From Actinomycetes bacterium (GTDB taxonomy: Bacteria > Actinomycetota > Acidimicrobiia > Acidimicrobiales > Bog-793): a stretch of 33,603 bases of DNA. The notes beneath the pieces were generated by a model. That model saw only the letters and a list, made by a program, of their open reading frames with translations. It was not told where the DNA came from and ran no database searches. Position numbers and translations under genes: made by a program. Positions 1-7,936 of this stretch are shown one piece after another (the stretch's first letter is position 1; the number at the start of each line of letters is the position of its first letter). The stretch lies in assembly GCA_021798985.1 (NCBI GenBank), contig JAJZBI010000035.1, positions 1 through 33,603 of the forward strand. The letters are read 5' to 3'.

Positions 1-126
1 GGGTGAAGACCGCCGACCAGATCCTCGCCAGCCTCGCCCGCTACTGCGAACGGGTCTCTGCGGCAACATCGGCTGAATCGGAGGCGTGATGACACTTATT
101 AATCGAATCTCTGGCTCAGGACACTA
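1..126 (+). mobile_element. Right end of an IS630-family insertion sequence (truncated by the window start)
   Basis: The window opens inside the 3' end of a transposase gene (stop 87-89). After it comes a short AT-richer tail ending in GGCTCAGGACAC, followed by TA at 125-126. IS630-family elements insert at TA dinucleotides, and ends of the form CTCAGGACAC(TA) are what I would expect for the terminal repeat. The left end is outside the window, so the repeat pairing cannot be checked here. Confidence 0.6.
3..89 (+). CDS. IS630-family transposase, C-terminal 28 residues (partial)
   Basis: Frame 3 is open from the window edge to the TGA at 87-89 and reads VKTADQILASLARYCERVSA followed by a short tail. 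The pattern 'KTADEILxSLxRYCxRxS' close to the stop is typical of the C-terminus of IS630-family DDE transposases, just after the catalytic domain. None of the catalytic residues is inside the window. The assignment rests on this short tail and on the IS-end-like sequence just downstream. Confidence 0.6.
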   Translation: MKTADQILASLARYCERVSAATSAESEA

Positions 127-174
127 GCATCGCTTGCACTTTTGTAGGCAGGGCGAGCCAGCAGGAGGTGCCCG

Positions 175-255
175 ATGACAACGACGATCGACACCGCCGG
201 CACGACAGGGCGCGCGCGCCCCGCCTGCTTCGTTTTTCTTGTGGCGATGCGCTGA
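175..255 (+). CDS. Small ORF of 26 codons with a perfect ribosome-binding site; possible remnant of a broken gene
   Basis: An AGGAGG Shine-Dalgarno sequence at 163-168 lies six bases before ATG 175. The ORF starts MTTTIDTAGTTG, ends in a short hydrophobic run (CFVFLVAM) and stops at TGA 253-255. A ribosome-binding site this good is rare in the window and suggests a real translation start. The hydrophobic run could be the beginning of a first membrane helix cut off by a frameshift or deletion next to the IS630 end. It could also be a genuine small protein or a leader peptide for the ABC transporter. I recognise no family. Confidence 0.35.
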   Translation: MTTTIDTAGTTGRARPACFVFLVAMR

Positions 256-433
256 ACCACCGCCCATGTCGCCGGAGCGAAGCTCCGGTCAAGGTCGCAC
301 CGACCACCTGAGGCCCTGCGCCGCGCAGCTGCCCTTCTCACCGCTCGGCGCGGCCGCGCTGTGCGCCGGTCGCGCCGGCCCTGTACGGGCTCGCGGCCTC
401 CACCTCGACCACCCTTTGACCCGGAGCCCTGTC
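256..433. other. Gene-poor stretch between the small ORF and the ABC transporter
   Basis: No recognisable gene. The ABC transporter frame stays open back to 239, but that extension is Pro/Arg/Gly-rich and resembles no exporter N-terminus. A perfect small hairpin, CCGGAGC-GAA-GCTCCGG, lies at 272-288 and has no T-tract. The region may be the decayed remains of the gene that began at 175. Confidence 0.4.
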
Positions 434-2230
434 TTGGGAGAACACAAGCTCTTTCCGTCATCATCGACCGCCGCGACCCTCGCCTATTGCTGGCGCCAGG
501 TCGGCCACCAGCGCCGTCCGCTGGTCGCTTCGTGGCTTGCCATCACCCTTGGCACGCTCGCCCAGTCGGTGGCGGCGCCACTCGTGTTCGCAGCGGTGCT
601 CACCGACGTCGCCGCGATGGGATCCCGAGCGAGCTTTGGTCGTGACTTCGCGCCCTTGGTCGTGGCGTACGCGGGCGTGCTGGTCGCCTCGACCTTGGTA
701 TGGCGACTTGCCGGCTGGGTGCAGTGGGGCGCGGCCGTGCGCGCTTTCGCCAACGCCGCGACCGAGGGCTACAACCACCTCCTCCAGCTGAGCCACCGCT
801 GGCACACCGATCGCCCTTCGGGCGAGGTCATCTCCACCCTCGAGACCTTCTCGTGGTCCTTTGTCCAACTGCTCGACACGGCGTCGTGGGGCTTCTTGCG
901 CATCGTGATCACCACGGGCGGCGCCATCGTCGTGCTCGGCGTGATGGCCTGGCCCGTCTCCCTCGTCGTGGTCGCCGTGATCGCCGCCTTCGCCCTCGTG
1001 TTGAAGCGCCGGATGGGCAAGGTGGTTGCTGCGGCAAAGGAGTTCTCCGAGGCCCACACGCGCGCCACCGGGGTAATCGCCGACACGATTGCGAACCTCA
1101 CGACCGTCCGGAGCCAGGCGGTCGAGCCGCTCGAAGAGTCCCACGTCGCTGCCCTGGTGGCGGACTCGGTCGCCGCGGATTTGCGGGCGCGCAAGGTCTT
1201 CTCCTCGACGCGGTTGCAGATGGAGTCCTCGCTCGCTGGGTTCAGCTGGCTTGCCGTGGTGGTCGGCATTTTGTTGGCGCTCGATCACCGCGCGGCGGCG
1301 GGCACCGTCTATCTGATCTTGTTCTACGTCCAGCAGGTCGTCGCCAACCTCGAAGAGTCCTTCGAGCACCTGCGCCAGGCCTCGCGCGACCTCGGCCGGT
1401 GCGCGAAGTTCGCCGGGATCGCCGCGACGGCACCAGAGATTGTCGACGCGCCGCGCGCTGGCGACCTCGTCGTCCGTGCCGGGCGCATCGACTTCTGTGA
1501 CGTGCACTTCGCCTACCGCGGGGGACCGCCGCTCTTTTCGGGCCTCAACCTGCACATCGCCCCGGGCGAGCACATCGGTCTGGTCGGCTCGTCGGGATCG
1601 GGCAAGACGACCTTGACCAAGTTGCTCTTGCGCTTCATGGACGTCGATTCAGGGACGATCCTCGTCGACGGCCAGGACATCGCGGGCGTGGCCCAGCACT
1701 CGCTGCGGCGCCAGATTGCGCATGTCTCCCAGGACCCCCAGCTGTTGCACCGGACGATTGCGGAGAACATCTGCTACGGCCGCGGTGCGCTCGATGAGGT
1801 CGATTTGGCATTGGTCGAGCGGGTCGGCAAGGCGGCGCATGTCGACGAGTTCGTCTCCGGGTTGCCCGACGGCTACCGCACCGTGGTGGGCGAGCGCGGG
1901 CTCAAACTGTCCGGGGGTCAGCGCCAGCGCGTCGCCATCGCACAGGCGATGGCGAAGGCGGCGCCGATCCTGCTCCTCGACGAGGCCACCTCGGCACTCG
2001 ACTCGCAGTCGGAGTCGCTGGTGCAAGACGCGCTGTGGCGGCTGATGGATGGCGTGACGGCGATCGTCGTTGCGCACCGCCTGGCGACGATCGCCCGCCT
2101 CGACCGCATCGTCGTCGTGGAGCACGGCCGCATCGTCGAGCAGGGGACCCACGCCGAGCTCCTCGGGATCGACACCGGCGTCTACCGGCGCCTGTGGGAG
2201 CACCAGTCCGGCGGCTTCCTGGCCGCGTGA
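434..2230 (+). CDS. ABC exporter half-transporter (membrane domain fused to ATPase)
   Basis: A 598-residue type I exporter, the usual length for a half-transporter that works as a homo- or heterodimer in the cytoplasmic membrane. The N-terminal ~330 residues hold hydrophobic helices (for example around 'LVVVAVIAAFALV'). The C-terminal nucleotide-binding domain has Walker A GSSGSGKT (about residue 385), the signature LSGGQRQR (about 492), Walker B ILLLDEA (about 512), the D-loop SALD and the switch histidine in VAHRLAT. I start it at TTG 434, which has GGAG at 423-426 seven bases upstream. The frame is open to 239, but those extra residues look non-coding. The substrate cannot be deduced, and no partner half-transporter is adjacent. 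A strong terminator follows, so it is probably monocistronic. Confidence 0.85.
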   Translation: MGEHKLFPSSSTAATLAYCWRQVGHQRRPLVASWLAITLGTLAQSVAAPLVFAAVLTDVAAMGSRASFGRDFAPLVVAYAGVLVASTLVWRLAGWVQWGAAVRAFANAATEGYNHLLQLSHRWHTDRPSGEVISTLETFSWSFVQLLDTASWGFLRIVITTGGAIVVLGVMAWPVSLVVVAVIAAFALVLKRRMGKVVAAAKEFSEAHTRATGVIADTIANLTTVRSQAVEPLEESHVAALVADSVAADLRARKVFSSTRLQMESSLAGFSWLAVVVGILLALDHRAAAGTVYLILFYVQQVVANLEESFEHLRQASRDLGRCAKFAGIAATAPEIVDAPRAGDLVVRAGRIDFCDVHFAYRGGPPLFSGLNLHIAPGEHIGLVGSSGSGKTTLTKLLLRFMDVDSGTILVDGQDIAGVAQHSLRRQIAHVSQDPQLLHRTIAENICYGRGALDEVDLALVERVGKAAHVDEFVSGLPDGYRTVVGERGLKLSGGQRQRVAIAQAMAKAAPILLLDEATSALDSQSESLVQDALWRLMDGVTAIVVAHRLATIARLDRIVVVEHGRIVEQGTHAELLGIDTGVYRRLWEHQSGGFLAA

Positions 2231-2302
2231 GCCCGAGGCGCCGCGGCGATCTCGCGGCGGCTAACATGAGCGACGGCAGAGTCGACCCAGTCGGCATGGA
2301 AG

Positions 2303-2333
2303 CGCCCCGGGTTCGCCCGGGGCGTTTCCTTTT
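2303..2333 (+). terminator. Rho-independent terminator of the ABC transporter gene
   Basis: A perfect 9-bp GC stem, CGCCCCGGG (2303-2311) with CCCGGGGCG (2316-2324), is closed by the very stable loop TTCG. It is followed by the T-rich run TTTCCTTTT. This is the clearest intrinsic terminator in the window and separates the ABC gene from the cyclase gene. Confidence 0.85.
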
Positions 2334-2366
2334 GGGCCGCCGCGAGCGGCCAGCGACGCGCTCGCG

Positions 2367-2378
2367 TAGGCTCGCCTT
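2367..2378 (+). promoter_or_regulatory. Candidate -10 box for leaderless transcription of the cyclase/AAA gene
   Basis: TAGGCT at 2367-2372 fits the actinobacterial TANNNT -10 consensus and ends six bases before GTG 2379. There is no Shine-Dalgarno sequence. Transcription would start on or next to the start codon. No clear -35 is visible. Confidence 0.4.
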
Positions 2379-5300
2379 GTGCGGCTCGACTGCGGTGTCT
2401 GCGGCGGAGCCAACCAAGCCGGCAAGCGCTTTTGTCGCCATTGCGGTGCCCCGCTCTCCTCCAGCTGCCCACGTTGCGGGTTGCCCGTCGATCTCGAACA
2501 GCGCTTTTGTGACGAGTGCGGCGCCCCCCTGCCCGCCCGCGAGGCCAACACGGCGGGCGGCCTCGCCGTCGACCCGGGCGGCCTCGAGGAGTCGGTGCAC
2601 GCCGAGCGGCGCCGGGTCTCGGTGTTGTTCGCCGACCTCGTCGGTTTCACGACCATCGCCGAAGGGCGCGATGCCGAGGAGGTGCGCGAGCTGCTCTCCT
2701 CCTACTTCGAGGTGTGTCAGTCCGCCGTCGCGCGTTATGGCGGCACGGTCGAGAAGTTCATCGGGGATGCGGTCTTCGCGCTGTGGGGCGCGCCAGTCGC
2801 CCACGAGGACGACGCCGAGCGCGCGGTGCGGTGCGCACTCGAGCTCCTCGAGGCAATCGAGCGGCTGGGTGGCGAGCACCGCCTTGTGGCGCGTGCCGGA
2901 ATCTTGACGGGGGAGGCCGCGGTCAACCTCGGGGCGCGGGGCCAAGGTCTCGTTGCCGGAGACCTCGTCAACAGCGCCTCGCGCCTGCAGGCCGCCGCCC
3001 GGCCGAACACGGTCCTCGTCGGCGAGGGCACCTACCGGGCCACGAACCATGCAATTGCCTTCGCCGAGATCGGCGACCTCGTCGTCAAGGGCAAGGAGGA
3101 GCCGATCGCCGCCTGGCGCGCGTTGCGCGTCGTCGCAAAGCGCCGGGGCATCGGGCGCAGCGAGGGAATCGAGGCGCCGCTTTCTGGGCGCGACCGCGAG
3201 CTCAAGAGCCTGAAGGACGCGCTGCACGCGCTCGCGAGCGAGCATCGACCGCGGCTCATCTCGGTCACGGGCATTCCCGGCATCGGCAAGAGCCGGCTTG
3301 CCTGGGAGTTCTTGAAGTACGCGGACGGCCTAGCCGAGGACGTCTATTGGCATCAGGGCCGGAGTCCCGCGTACGGCGAGGCGATCAGCTTCTGGGCGCT
3401 CGCCGAGATGGTCCGCATGCGGGCGGCGATCGGCGACGACGACGAGGACGACGTCGCCCGCCAAAAGCTGACGCGCGTGCTCAGCGAGTTCGTTCCCGAC
3501 GTCGAGGACGCGGCGTGGATCGAGCCCCGACTCGCGCACCTGCTCGGCTTGGCCGAGGCGCCTCCTGGCCAGCGCGAGGAGACGTTCGCGGCGTGGCGGG
3601 CATTCTTCGAGCGCATCGCGCAGCGCGCGCCGCTCGTCATGGTCTTTGAGGACCTGCAGTGGGCGGATCAAGGGACCATGGACTTCATCGAGTCGATCCT
3701 CGAGTGGTCGCGCCAGCACCCGATCCTCATCGTCACCTTGGCCCGGCCCGAGCTCCTCGAGCGCCGCGCGACGTGGGGCGCGGGCCAGCGCAGCTTCGCC
3801 TCGCTGCACCTGGAGCCGCTCGCGCCCGAAGCGATGCGCTCCCTCGTCGACGGGCTCGTGCGCGACCTGCCGGAGGCGTTTGCGGCCGAGCTCGTGGAGC
3901 GCTCCGAGGGGGTGCCGCTCTATGCGGTCGAGACGGTGCGGATGCTTGCGAGCAAGGGCCTGCTCGTCGAGCGGGCTGGCGCCTATGACGTGGCCGGTGA
4001 GCTGGCCGGCTTGGACGTGCCCGAGAGCCTGCACGACCTCATCGCGTCGCGACTCGACACGCTGCCGGCGCTCGAGCGGAGCGTGCTGCAAGAGGCTGCC
4101 GTGCTCGGCAAGACCTTCCATCTCGACGCGCTTGCCGCCATGTCGGGTCGTCCCCAGAGCGAGCTCACGAGCGCGCTGCGCGACCTGTGCCGACGCGAGA
4201 TCCTGTCGATTGACAGCGACCCGCGCTCGCCAGAGCGCGGCCAGTACGGATTCTTGCAGGCCCTGCTGCGCGACGTCGCCTACTCCACGATGGCACGAAA
4301 GGACCGCCGCGCCCGGCATCTTGCGGCGGCGCGCTACCTCGAAGGTCTTGGCGACGAGGAGCTTGCCGGGCTCGTCGCGGCGCACTTTCTCGAAGCAGCC
4401 CAAAACACCCCCGACGGAAGCGAGCGCGACGAGCTCGGCGCCGAGGCGCGTGGGCGACTGGCGGTGGCTTCCCGGCGCGCGCTCTCGCTCGGCTCACCCG
4501 CCCAGGCCCGCTCGTACGCCGAGCAGGCTCTTGAGACCGACCCCCCACCGGCCGAGTGTGGCGATCTGTCTGAGCTTGCCGCGACCGCCGCCGATCGCAT
4601 GGGTGCCGACGTCGCGGCGCGCCGGCTTTTCCAAGATGCGCTCGCCGCCTACGAGGCCGTATCTTCACGCGCCGGCATGGCACGCGTCAGCGCTGCCCTC
4701 GCCCGCGTGCTCGGGAACAGTTTCGGCGATTATGAGGGAGCGATCGCGCTCGCAAAGCAGGCGCTCGCCCGCCTCGGAGCGGGCGACGACGCCGTGGTCC
4801 AGTCCCCGCTCGCCTTGGCCATCGCCGGGCTGCAGGCGCGCGTCGGGCGCCCGGCGGAGTCGCTGAGCTGGGCCGAGCGGGCGCTCGTGCTCATCGAGCA
4901 GACCGACGACGCCGGCCAGCTCGCCCACGGCATCCTCACCAAGGCGGCGGCGCTGTTCAGCCTCGGCCGCCACCGCGAAGCGGTCATGCTCTGCCGCGGC
5001 GCGCTTTCGACCGCCGAAGCCGCCGGCCTGCACTTCGAGCAGTGTCGGGCGCTGCAGCTCCTCGGACTGTGCCTCGTCGACGACGATCCCCGCGAGGCGC
5101 TCTCGGTCACGATGCGAGCGATCGAGGTGATGCGCCGAACCGGCGATCGCCCGCTCTTGGTGATGCAGATCTCGAACGCCCTCGAGGCGTCGTTGTTGGT
5201 GGGCGAGCTCGAGCTGGGCGCGCGCCTGTTGGCCGAGCTCGATGAGGCACTCGCGGATCGGCGCAGCCCGGGCGAGGAGACCGGGGTCGGCGACGAGGTC

Positions 5301-5897
5301 ACGCTGATCGCCGGCGCGATTCTTGCGGCACTGCGCGGCGAGCACGAAGCCGCAGCCGCCAAGGTCGCGGCGGTCGAGGCAGCGGCGCGCGAAAGCCAGT
5401 GGCTGCACGCGCGCGCCACATTATTGCAGGCAAAGGCGGTGCTCGCGTTGGCGCAAGGCGACGACGAAGTGGCCTATGCGCTCGCCGGTGAGGTGGTGGC
5501 CGAAGACCCCTCGGGCATCAACAGCCCCTCGGCGCTCGCGATCCAGGCGCACAGCGCGCTCTTGCTCGGCGATACCCGCCGCGCGACCGACGTGCTCGGC
5601 GGGATGGCGCGCTTTCGCGGCCGCTCGATGCGGGCCCTGCAGCGGGCGAGCGAGGCGGCCATCGCCTTGGCGTCGGGCGAGGATCCTGACCAGGCGCTTG
5701 CCGCCCACCGCGTTGCCCAAGAGCGCCTGGGGGCGCTCGGTGCTCGCCTCGAGCAAGGGCTCTGCCAGCTCGACGTCGCCGCCATCTGGCGCGGCCGGCC
5801 CGGTGGCGAGCAGGCGGCCGCGGCTGCCGCCGCCATCTTCACCGAGATCGGTGCGCGGGCGCTCGTCCGGCGCGCCAATGCCCTGCGCGCCCATTAG
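2379..5897 (+). CDS. Double zinc-ribbon / class III adenylyl cyclase / AAA ATPase / TPR signalling protein
   Basis: A 1172-residue multidomain regulator. Residues 5-47 hold two CxxC...CxxC zinc ribbons (C5, C8, C19, C22; C30, C33, C44, C47). Residues ~80-250 are a class III nucleotide cyclase domain with both metal aspartates (D86 in FADLVGFT, D130 in KFIGDA), the lysine K126 and the transition-state pair N198/R202. The second purine-specifying position, usually Asp, appears to be Leu191. Residues ~268-560 form an AAA/STAND ATPase with Walker A GIPGIGKS (298-305) and Walker B LVMVFEDLQWAD (419-430). The remaining C-terminus is Ala/Leu-rich helical repeat of TPR type. This layout is common in actinobacteria and is thought to couple a sensed signal to cAMP production or protein binding. 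Its stop codon overlaps the stop of the convergent GAF-ANTAR gene by 4 bp. Confidence 0.88.
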   Translation: MRLDCGVCGGANQAGKRFCRHCGAPLSSSCPRCGLPVDLEQRFCDECGAPLPAREANTAGGLAVDPGGLEESVHAERRRVSVLFADLVGFTTIAEGRDAEEVRELLSSYFEVCQSAVARYGGTVEKFIGDAVFALWGAPVAHEDDAERAVRCALELLEAIERLGGEHRLVARAGILTGEAAVNLGARGQGLVAGDLVNSASRLQAAARPNTVLVGEGTYRATNHAIAFAEIGDLVVKGKEEPIAAWRALRVVAKRRGIGRSEGIEAPLSGRDRELKSLKDALHALASEHRPRLISVTGIPGIGKSRLAWEFLKYADGLAEDVYWHQGRSPAYGEAISFWALAEMVRMRAAIGDDDEDDVARQKLTRVLSEFVPDVEDAAWIEPRLAHLLGLAEAPPGQREETFAAWRAFFERIAQRAPLVMVFEDLQWADQGTMDFIESILEWSRQHPILIVTLARPELLERRATWGAGQRSFASLHLEPLAPEAMRSLVDGLVRDLPEAFAAELVERSEGVPLYAVETVRMLASKGLLVERAGAYDVAGELAGLDVPESLHDLIASRLDTLPALERSVLQEAAVLGKTFHLDALAAMSGRPQSELTSALRDLCRREILSIDSDPRSPERGQYGFLQALLRDVAYSTMARKDRRARHLAAARYLEGLGDEELAGLVAAHFLEAAQNTPDGSERDELGAEARGRLAVASRRALSLGSPAQARSYAEQALETDPPPAECGDLSELAATAADRMGADVAARRLFQDALAAYEAVSSRAGMARVSAALARVLGNSFGDYEGAIALAKQALARLGAGDDAVVQSPLALAIAGLQARVGRPAESLSWAERALVLIEQTDDAGQLAHGILTKAAALFSLGRHREAVMLCRGALSTAEAAGLHFEQCRALQLLGLCLVDDDPREALSVTMRAIEVMRRTGDRPLLVMQISNALEASLLVGELELGARLLAELDEALADRRSPGEETGVGDEVTLIAGAILAALRGEHEAAAAKVAAVEAAARESQWLHARATLLQAKAVLALAQGDDEVAYALAGEVVAEDPSGINSPSALAIQAHSALLLGDTRRATDVLGGMARFRGRSMRALQRASEAAIALASGEDPDQALAAHRVAQERLGALGARLEQGLCQLDVAAIWRGRPGGEQAAAAAAAIFTEIGARALVRRANALRAH

Positions 5898-6604
5898 GCG
5901 AGGAGTCGCTTGGCGACCACCTCGGCGGCGATCTCGCGGACGCTCTTGCGACGCGACCTCGCCGCGCGCCGGATCTGCTCGAAGGCCACCGGCGCATCGA
6001 GCTGCTCGGTGGCCATCACGATCCCCACGGCGCGCTCGATCTCGACGCGGGCGGCCAGCGCGTGCTCGAGCTGGGTGACGAGCGCCTCCCGGCGCTCGCC
6101 GAGGATGGCATCGGCCAGCAGCCGCTCGATGAGGCGCTCGAAGGCGCCGAGCGCTCGGCGGTCGCTCTCGTCCCAGTCGTGTGCCGCGGCACGGTAGACG
6201 TTCAGGCTCCCCACCGGTGTCCCGGTGAGGTGCAGCGGGATGCCGAGCACCGAGCGGATGCCGTTCGCGACGAGCACCGCCGAGAGGTCCGGCCAGCGCT
6301 GATCGGCGAGGAGGTCGTCCACCTGGACGAGGTCGTTGTCGACGAGCGACTCGACGCACGGGCCGCGGCCCGAGGACTCCTGGACCGCCTCGAGGAGCCG
6401 GGCGCCGGCGTCGGTCGAGGCCACATAGCGCAGCACCTGCTGCTCGTCGAGCAGCAAGATGCCGGCGCCGTCCACCGCGAAGAGCGCGGGGAGTGCCGCG
6501 ACGATCTCCCCGAGCGCCGCCCCGAGGCCGAGCCGGGCGAGGTCGTGCGACGCGAGCCGACCCATCGCGCGCTCGAGCGCCGCTTGTTCGATGTGCACGG
6601 CCAT
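5894..6604 (-). CDS. GAF-ANTAR domain protein (RNA-binding antiterminator)
   Basis: 236 residues. A GAF sensor domain spans about 20-165 (it includes GILLLDEQQVLRYVAST and GIPLHLTGTPVGSLNVY). A C-terminal ANTAR domain spans about 176-232 and carries the typical 'L..AL..RVEIERAVGIVMA' and 'AFEQIRRAAR' helices. ANTAR domains bind paired hairpins in mRNA and prevent transcription termination; the GAF part presumably senses a small ligand or redox state. The ATG at 6604 gives a normal family length; the frame runs on upstream, but only as the antisense of the phosphatase gene. It is divergent from the SpoIIE-type phosphatase gene 102 bp away, so the two may share a promoter region and a pathway. 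Its RNA target is not evident in this window. Confidence 0.85.
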   Translation of the reverse strand: MAVHIEQAALERAMGRLASHDLARLGLGAALGEIVAALPALFAVDGAGILLLDEQQVLRYVASTDAGARLLEAVQESSGRGPCVESLVDNDLVQVDDLLADQRWPDLSAVLVANGIRSVLGIPLHLTGTPVGSLNVYRAAAHDWDESDRRALGAFERLIERLLADAILGERREALVTQLEHALAARVEIERAVGIVMATEQLDAPVAFEQIRRAARSRRKSVREIAAEVVAKRLLA

Positions 6605-6640
6605 GCCTCTACCCAGGGACGCCGCAGGACGTGCGTCGGC

Positions 6641-6706
6641 TAACCTCGCTGCGGCCGCCTTGCCCCCGCGGCTTTCGTGCCGGTTCGTGCCCAGGGAGCG
6701 GCGAAG
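6641..6706 (+). promoter_or_regulatory. Candidate promoter and leader of the SpoIIE-type phosphatase gene
   Basis: TAACCT at 6641-6646 fits a TANNNT -10 box. It would give a leader of about 55 nt that includes AGGGAG (6693-6698), a good ribosome-binding site eight bases before GTG 6707. Confidence 0.3.
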
Positions 6707-7846
6707 GTGGAAGCGCACGACCTCCAGAACAACCGAACCGCCTCGCGCATCTTGAGCGGCGTCCTCGCCCAGCTCGCCGCGGCCGATCCCGCCGCGCTGC
6801 TCAGCGCCGCCCGGCGGGCGCTTCGACCCGCCGAGGTCGTCGCCTGCTGTCTTGAGATCCTCGATGCTTCGGGGGTCCGTCAGATCGCCGCGCCCGACAG
6901 CTCCGCCCCGCACCGCCTCGCCGAGCTCGCCGCGGCGGCCCGACGGCGGGGGGTCCTGGTCGTTGAGAAGAACGGCGACGCCAGCCTGTGCGCGCTGCCG
7001 CTCATGGTCGCCGGCCGCCCGCTCGGCACCTTGGCGCTGGCCGTGGCCGCCGCCGAGGTGCCTCACGACGCGCTGGCGCGACTCGGGGAGGCGGTGGCGA
7101 CCCTCTCCGACGCGAGCGGTACCGGCGTCGCCGCGATCGCCGAGGCGCTGCAGGCGGCGCTGCTCCCAAGCGCCCTGCCGACGGGCGAGTGGTTCGACCT
7201 CGCCGCGCTGTACGTGCCGAGCGGGGCGCACCTGCAAGTCGGCGGCGACTGGTACGACGCGCAGATCCTCGACGACGGCACCTTGGCCCTGAGCGTCGGC
7301 GACGTCGCCGGCCACGGCCCTGAGGCGGCGGCGCGCATGGGTGAGCTGCGCAGCGCGACCACGGCCCTCCGCCTCGTGCGGCGGGCGCCCGGGGACCTGA
7401 TCGCGGTCCTGCACCGCCTCGCCCAGCGCACGGGGCACTTCGCCACGGCGATCTGCGTCCGCATCGATCCGACGGGCCAGCTGGTGTGGGCCTCCGCCGG
7501 CCACCTGCCCCCGATCCTCATCAGCCAAAGGGACGGCGCGGCGCCGCTCATCGACGTGCACAGCCCGCCGCTCGGCGTGGGCTTTGTCGGTGAGGTCGCC
7601 ACGAACCACCGCCGCCTCAGCCCCGGCGATGTGCTGTTGCTCTACACCGACGGCCTGGTCGAGCGCCGCGGCGTGCCGCTCGACGAGAGCATCGAGCGCC
7701 TGGTCGAGGTGGCGGCCGCCCGGGCCGACGGCAGCCCTGCCGAGCTAATGGAGCACCTGGTGGAGCAGCTCGCCGGCTCGGTCCCGGCGCGCGACGACAT
7801 CGCCGTGGTCGCGGCGCGCTGGCTTGGCGCGCCGGCGAGCAGCTGA
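6707..7846 (+). CDS. SpoIIE/PP2C-type serine phosphatase with an N-terminal GAF-like domain
   Basis: 379 residues from GTG 6707, chosen because AGGGAG sits eight bases upstream; GTG 6677 is in frame but lacks a site. Residues ~10-130 resemble a small GAF-like sensor. Residues ~145-375 are a PPM/SpoIIE phosphatase domain with the metal-binding motifs GGDWYD (about 179-184) and GDVAGHG (198-204), then YTDGLVE and a final RDDIAVV. Such enzymes usually dephosphorylate anti-anti-sigma (STAS) proteins in partner-switching stress pathways. No STAS or anti-sigma gene lies in the window, so the partner must be elsewhere. It is divergent from the GAF-ANTAR gene. Confidence 0.85.
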   Translation: MEAHDLQNNRTASRILSGVLAQLAAADPAALLSAARRALRPAEVVACCLEILDASGVRQIAAPDSSAPHRLAELAAAARRRGVLVVEKNGDASLCALPLMVAGRPLGTLALAVAAAEVPHDALARLGEAVATLSDASGTGVAAIAEALQAALLPSALPTGEWFDLAALYVPSGAHLQVGGDWYDAQILDDGTLALSVGDVAGHGPEAAARMGELRSATTALRLVRRAPGDLIAVLHRLAQRTGHFATAICVRIDPTGQLVWASAGHLPPILISQRDGAAPLIDVHSPPLGVGFVGEVATNHRRLSPGDVLLLYTDGLVERRGVPLDESIERLVEVAAARADGSPAELMEHLVEQLAGSVPARDDIAVVAARWLGAPASS

Positions 7847-7892
7847 GCCAGCCATCAGGGGTCAGGCGCGGGAGACATTGGGTACCTAGCTG

Positions 7893-7916
7893 CGGGCGGC
7901 ATCGTCGCGCCGCCCG
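7893..7916 (+). terminator. Hairpin between the phosphatase and radical SAM genes
   Basis: CGGGCGGC (7893-7900) pairs with GCCGCCCG (7909-7916) around an eight-base loop. No T-tract follows. It could be a T-less actinobacterial terminator for the phosphatase gene or structure in the hpnR leader. Confidence 0.35.
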
Positions 7917-7936
7917 AGAGCGAGGTCGGCCAGGCA

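Noticed and set aside
239-433. N-terminal extension of the ABC transporter to codon 239
   Set aside because: Sequence is Pro/Arg/Gly-rich and unlike any exporter N-terminus, and TTG 434 has a ribosome-binding site and gives the normal length.
5894-7609. A 571-codon minus-strand frame that would give the GAF-ANTAR gene a long N-terminal extension
   Set aside because: The extension lies exactly antisense to the SpoIIE phosphatase gene, is Arg/Gly/Glu-rich with no domain, and the family length is met from ATG 6604.
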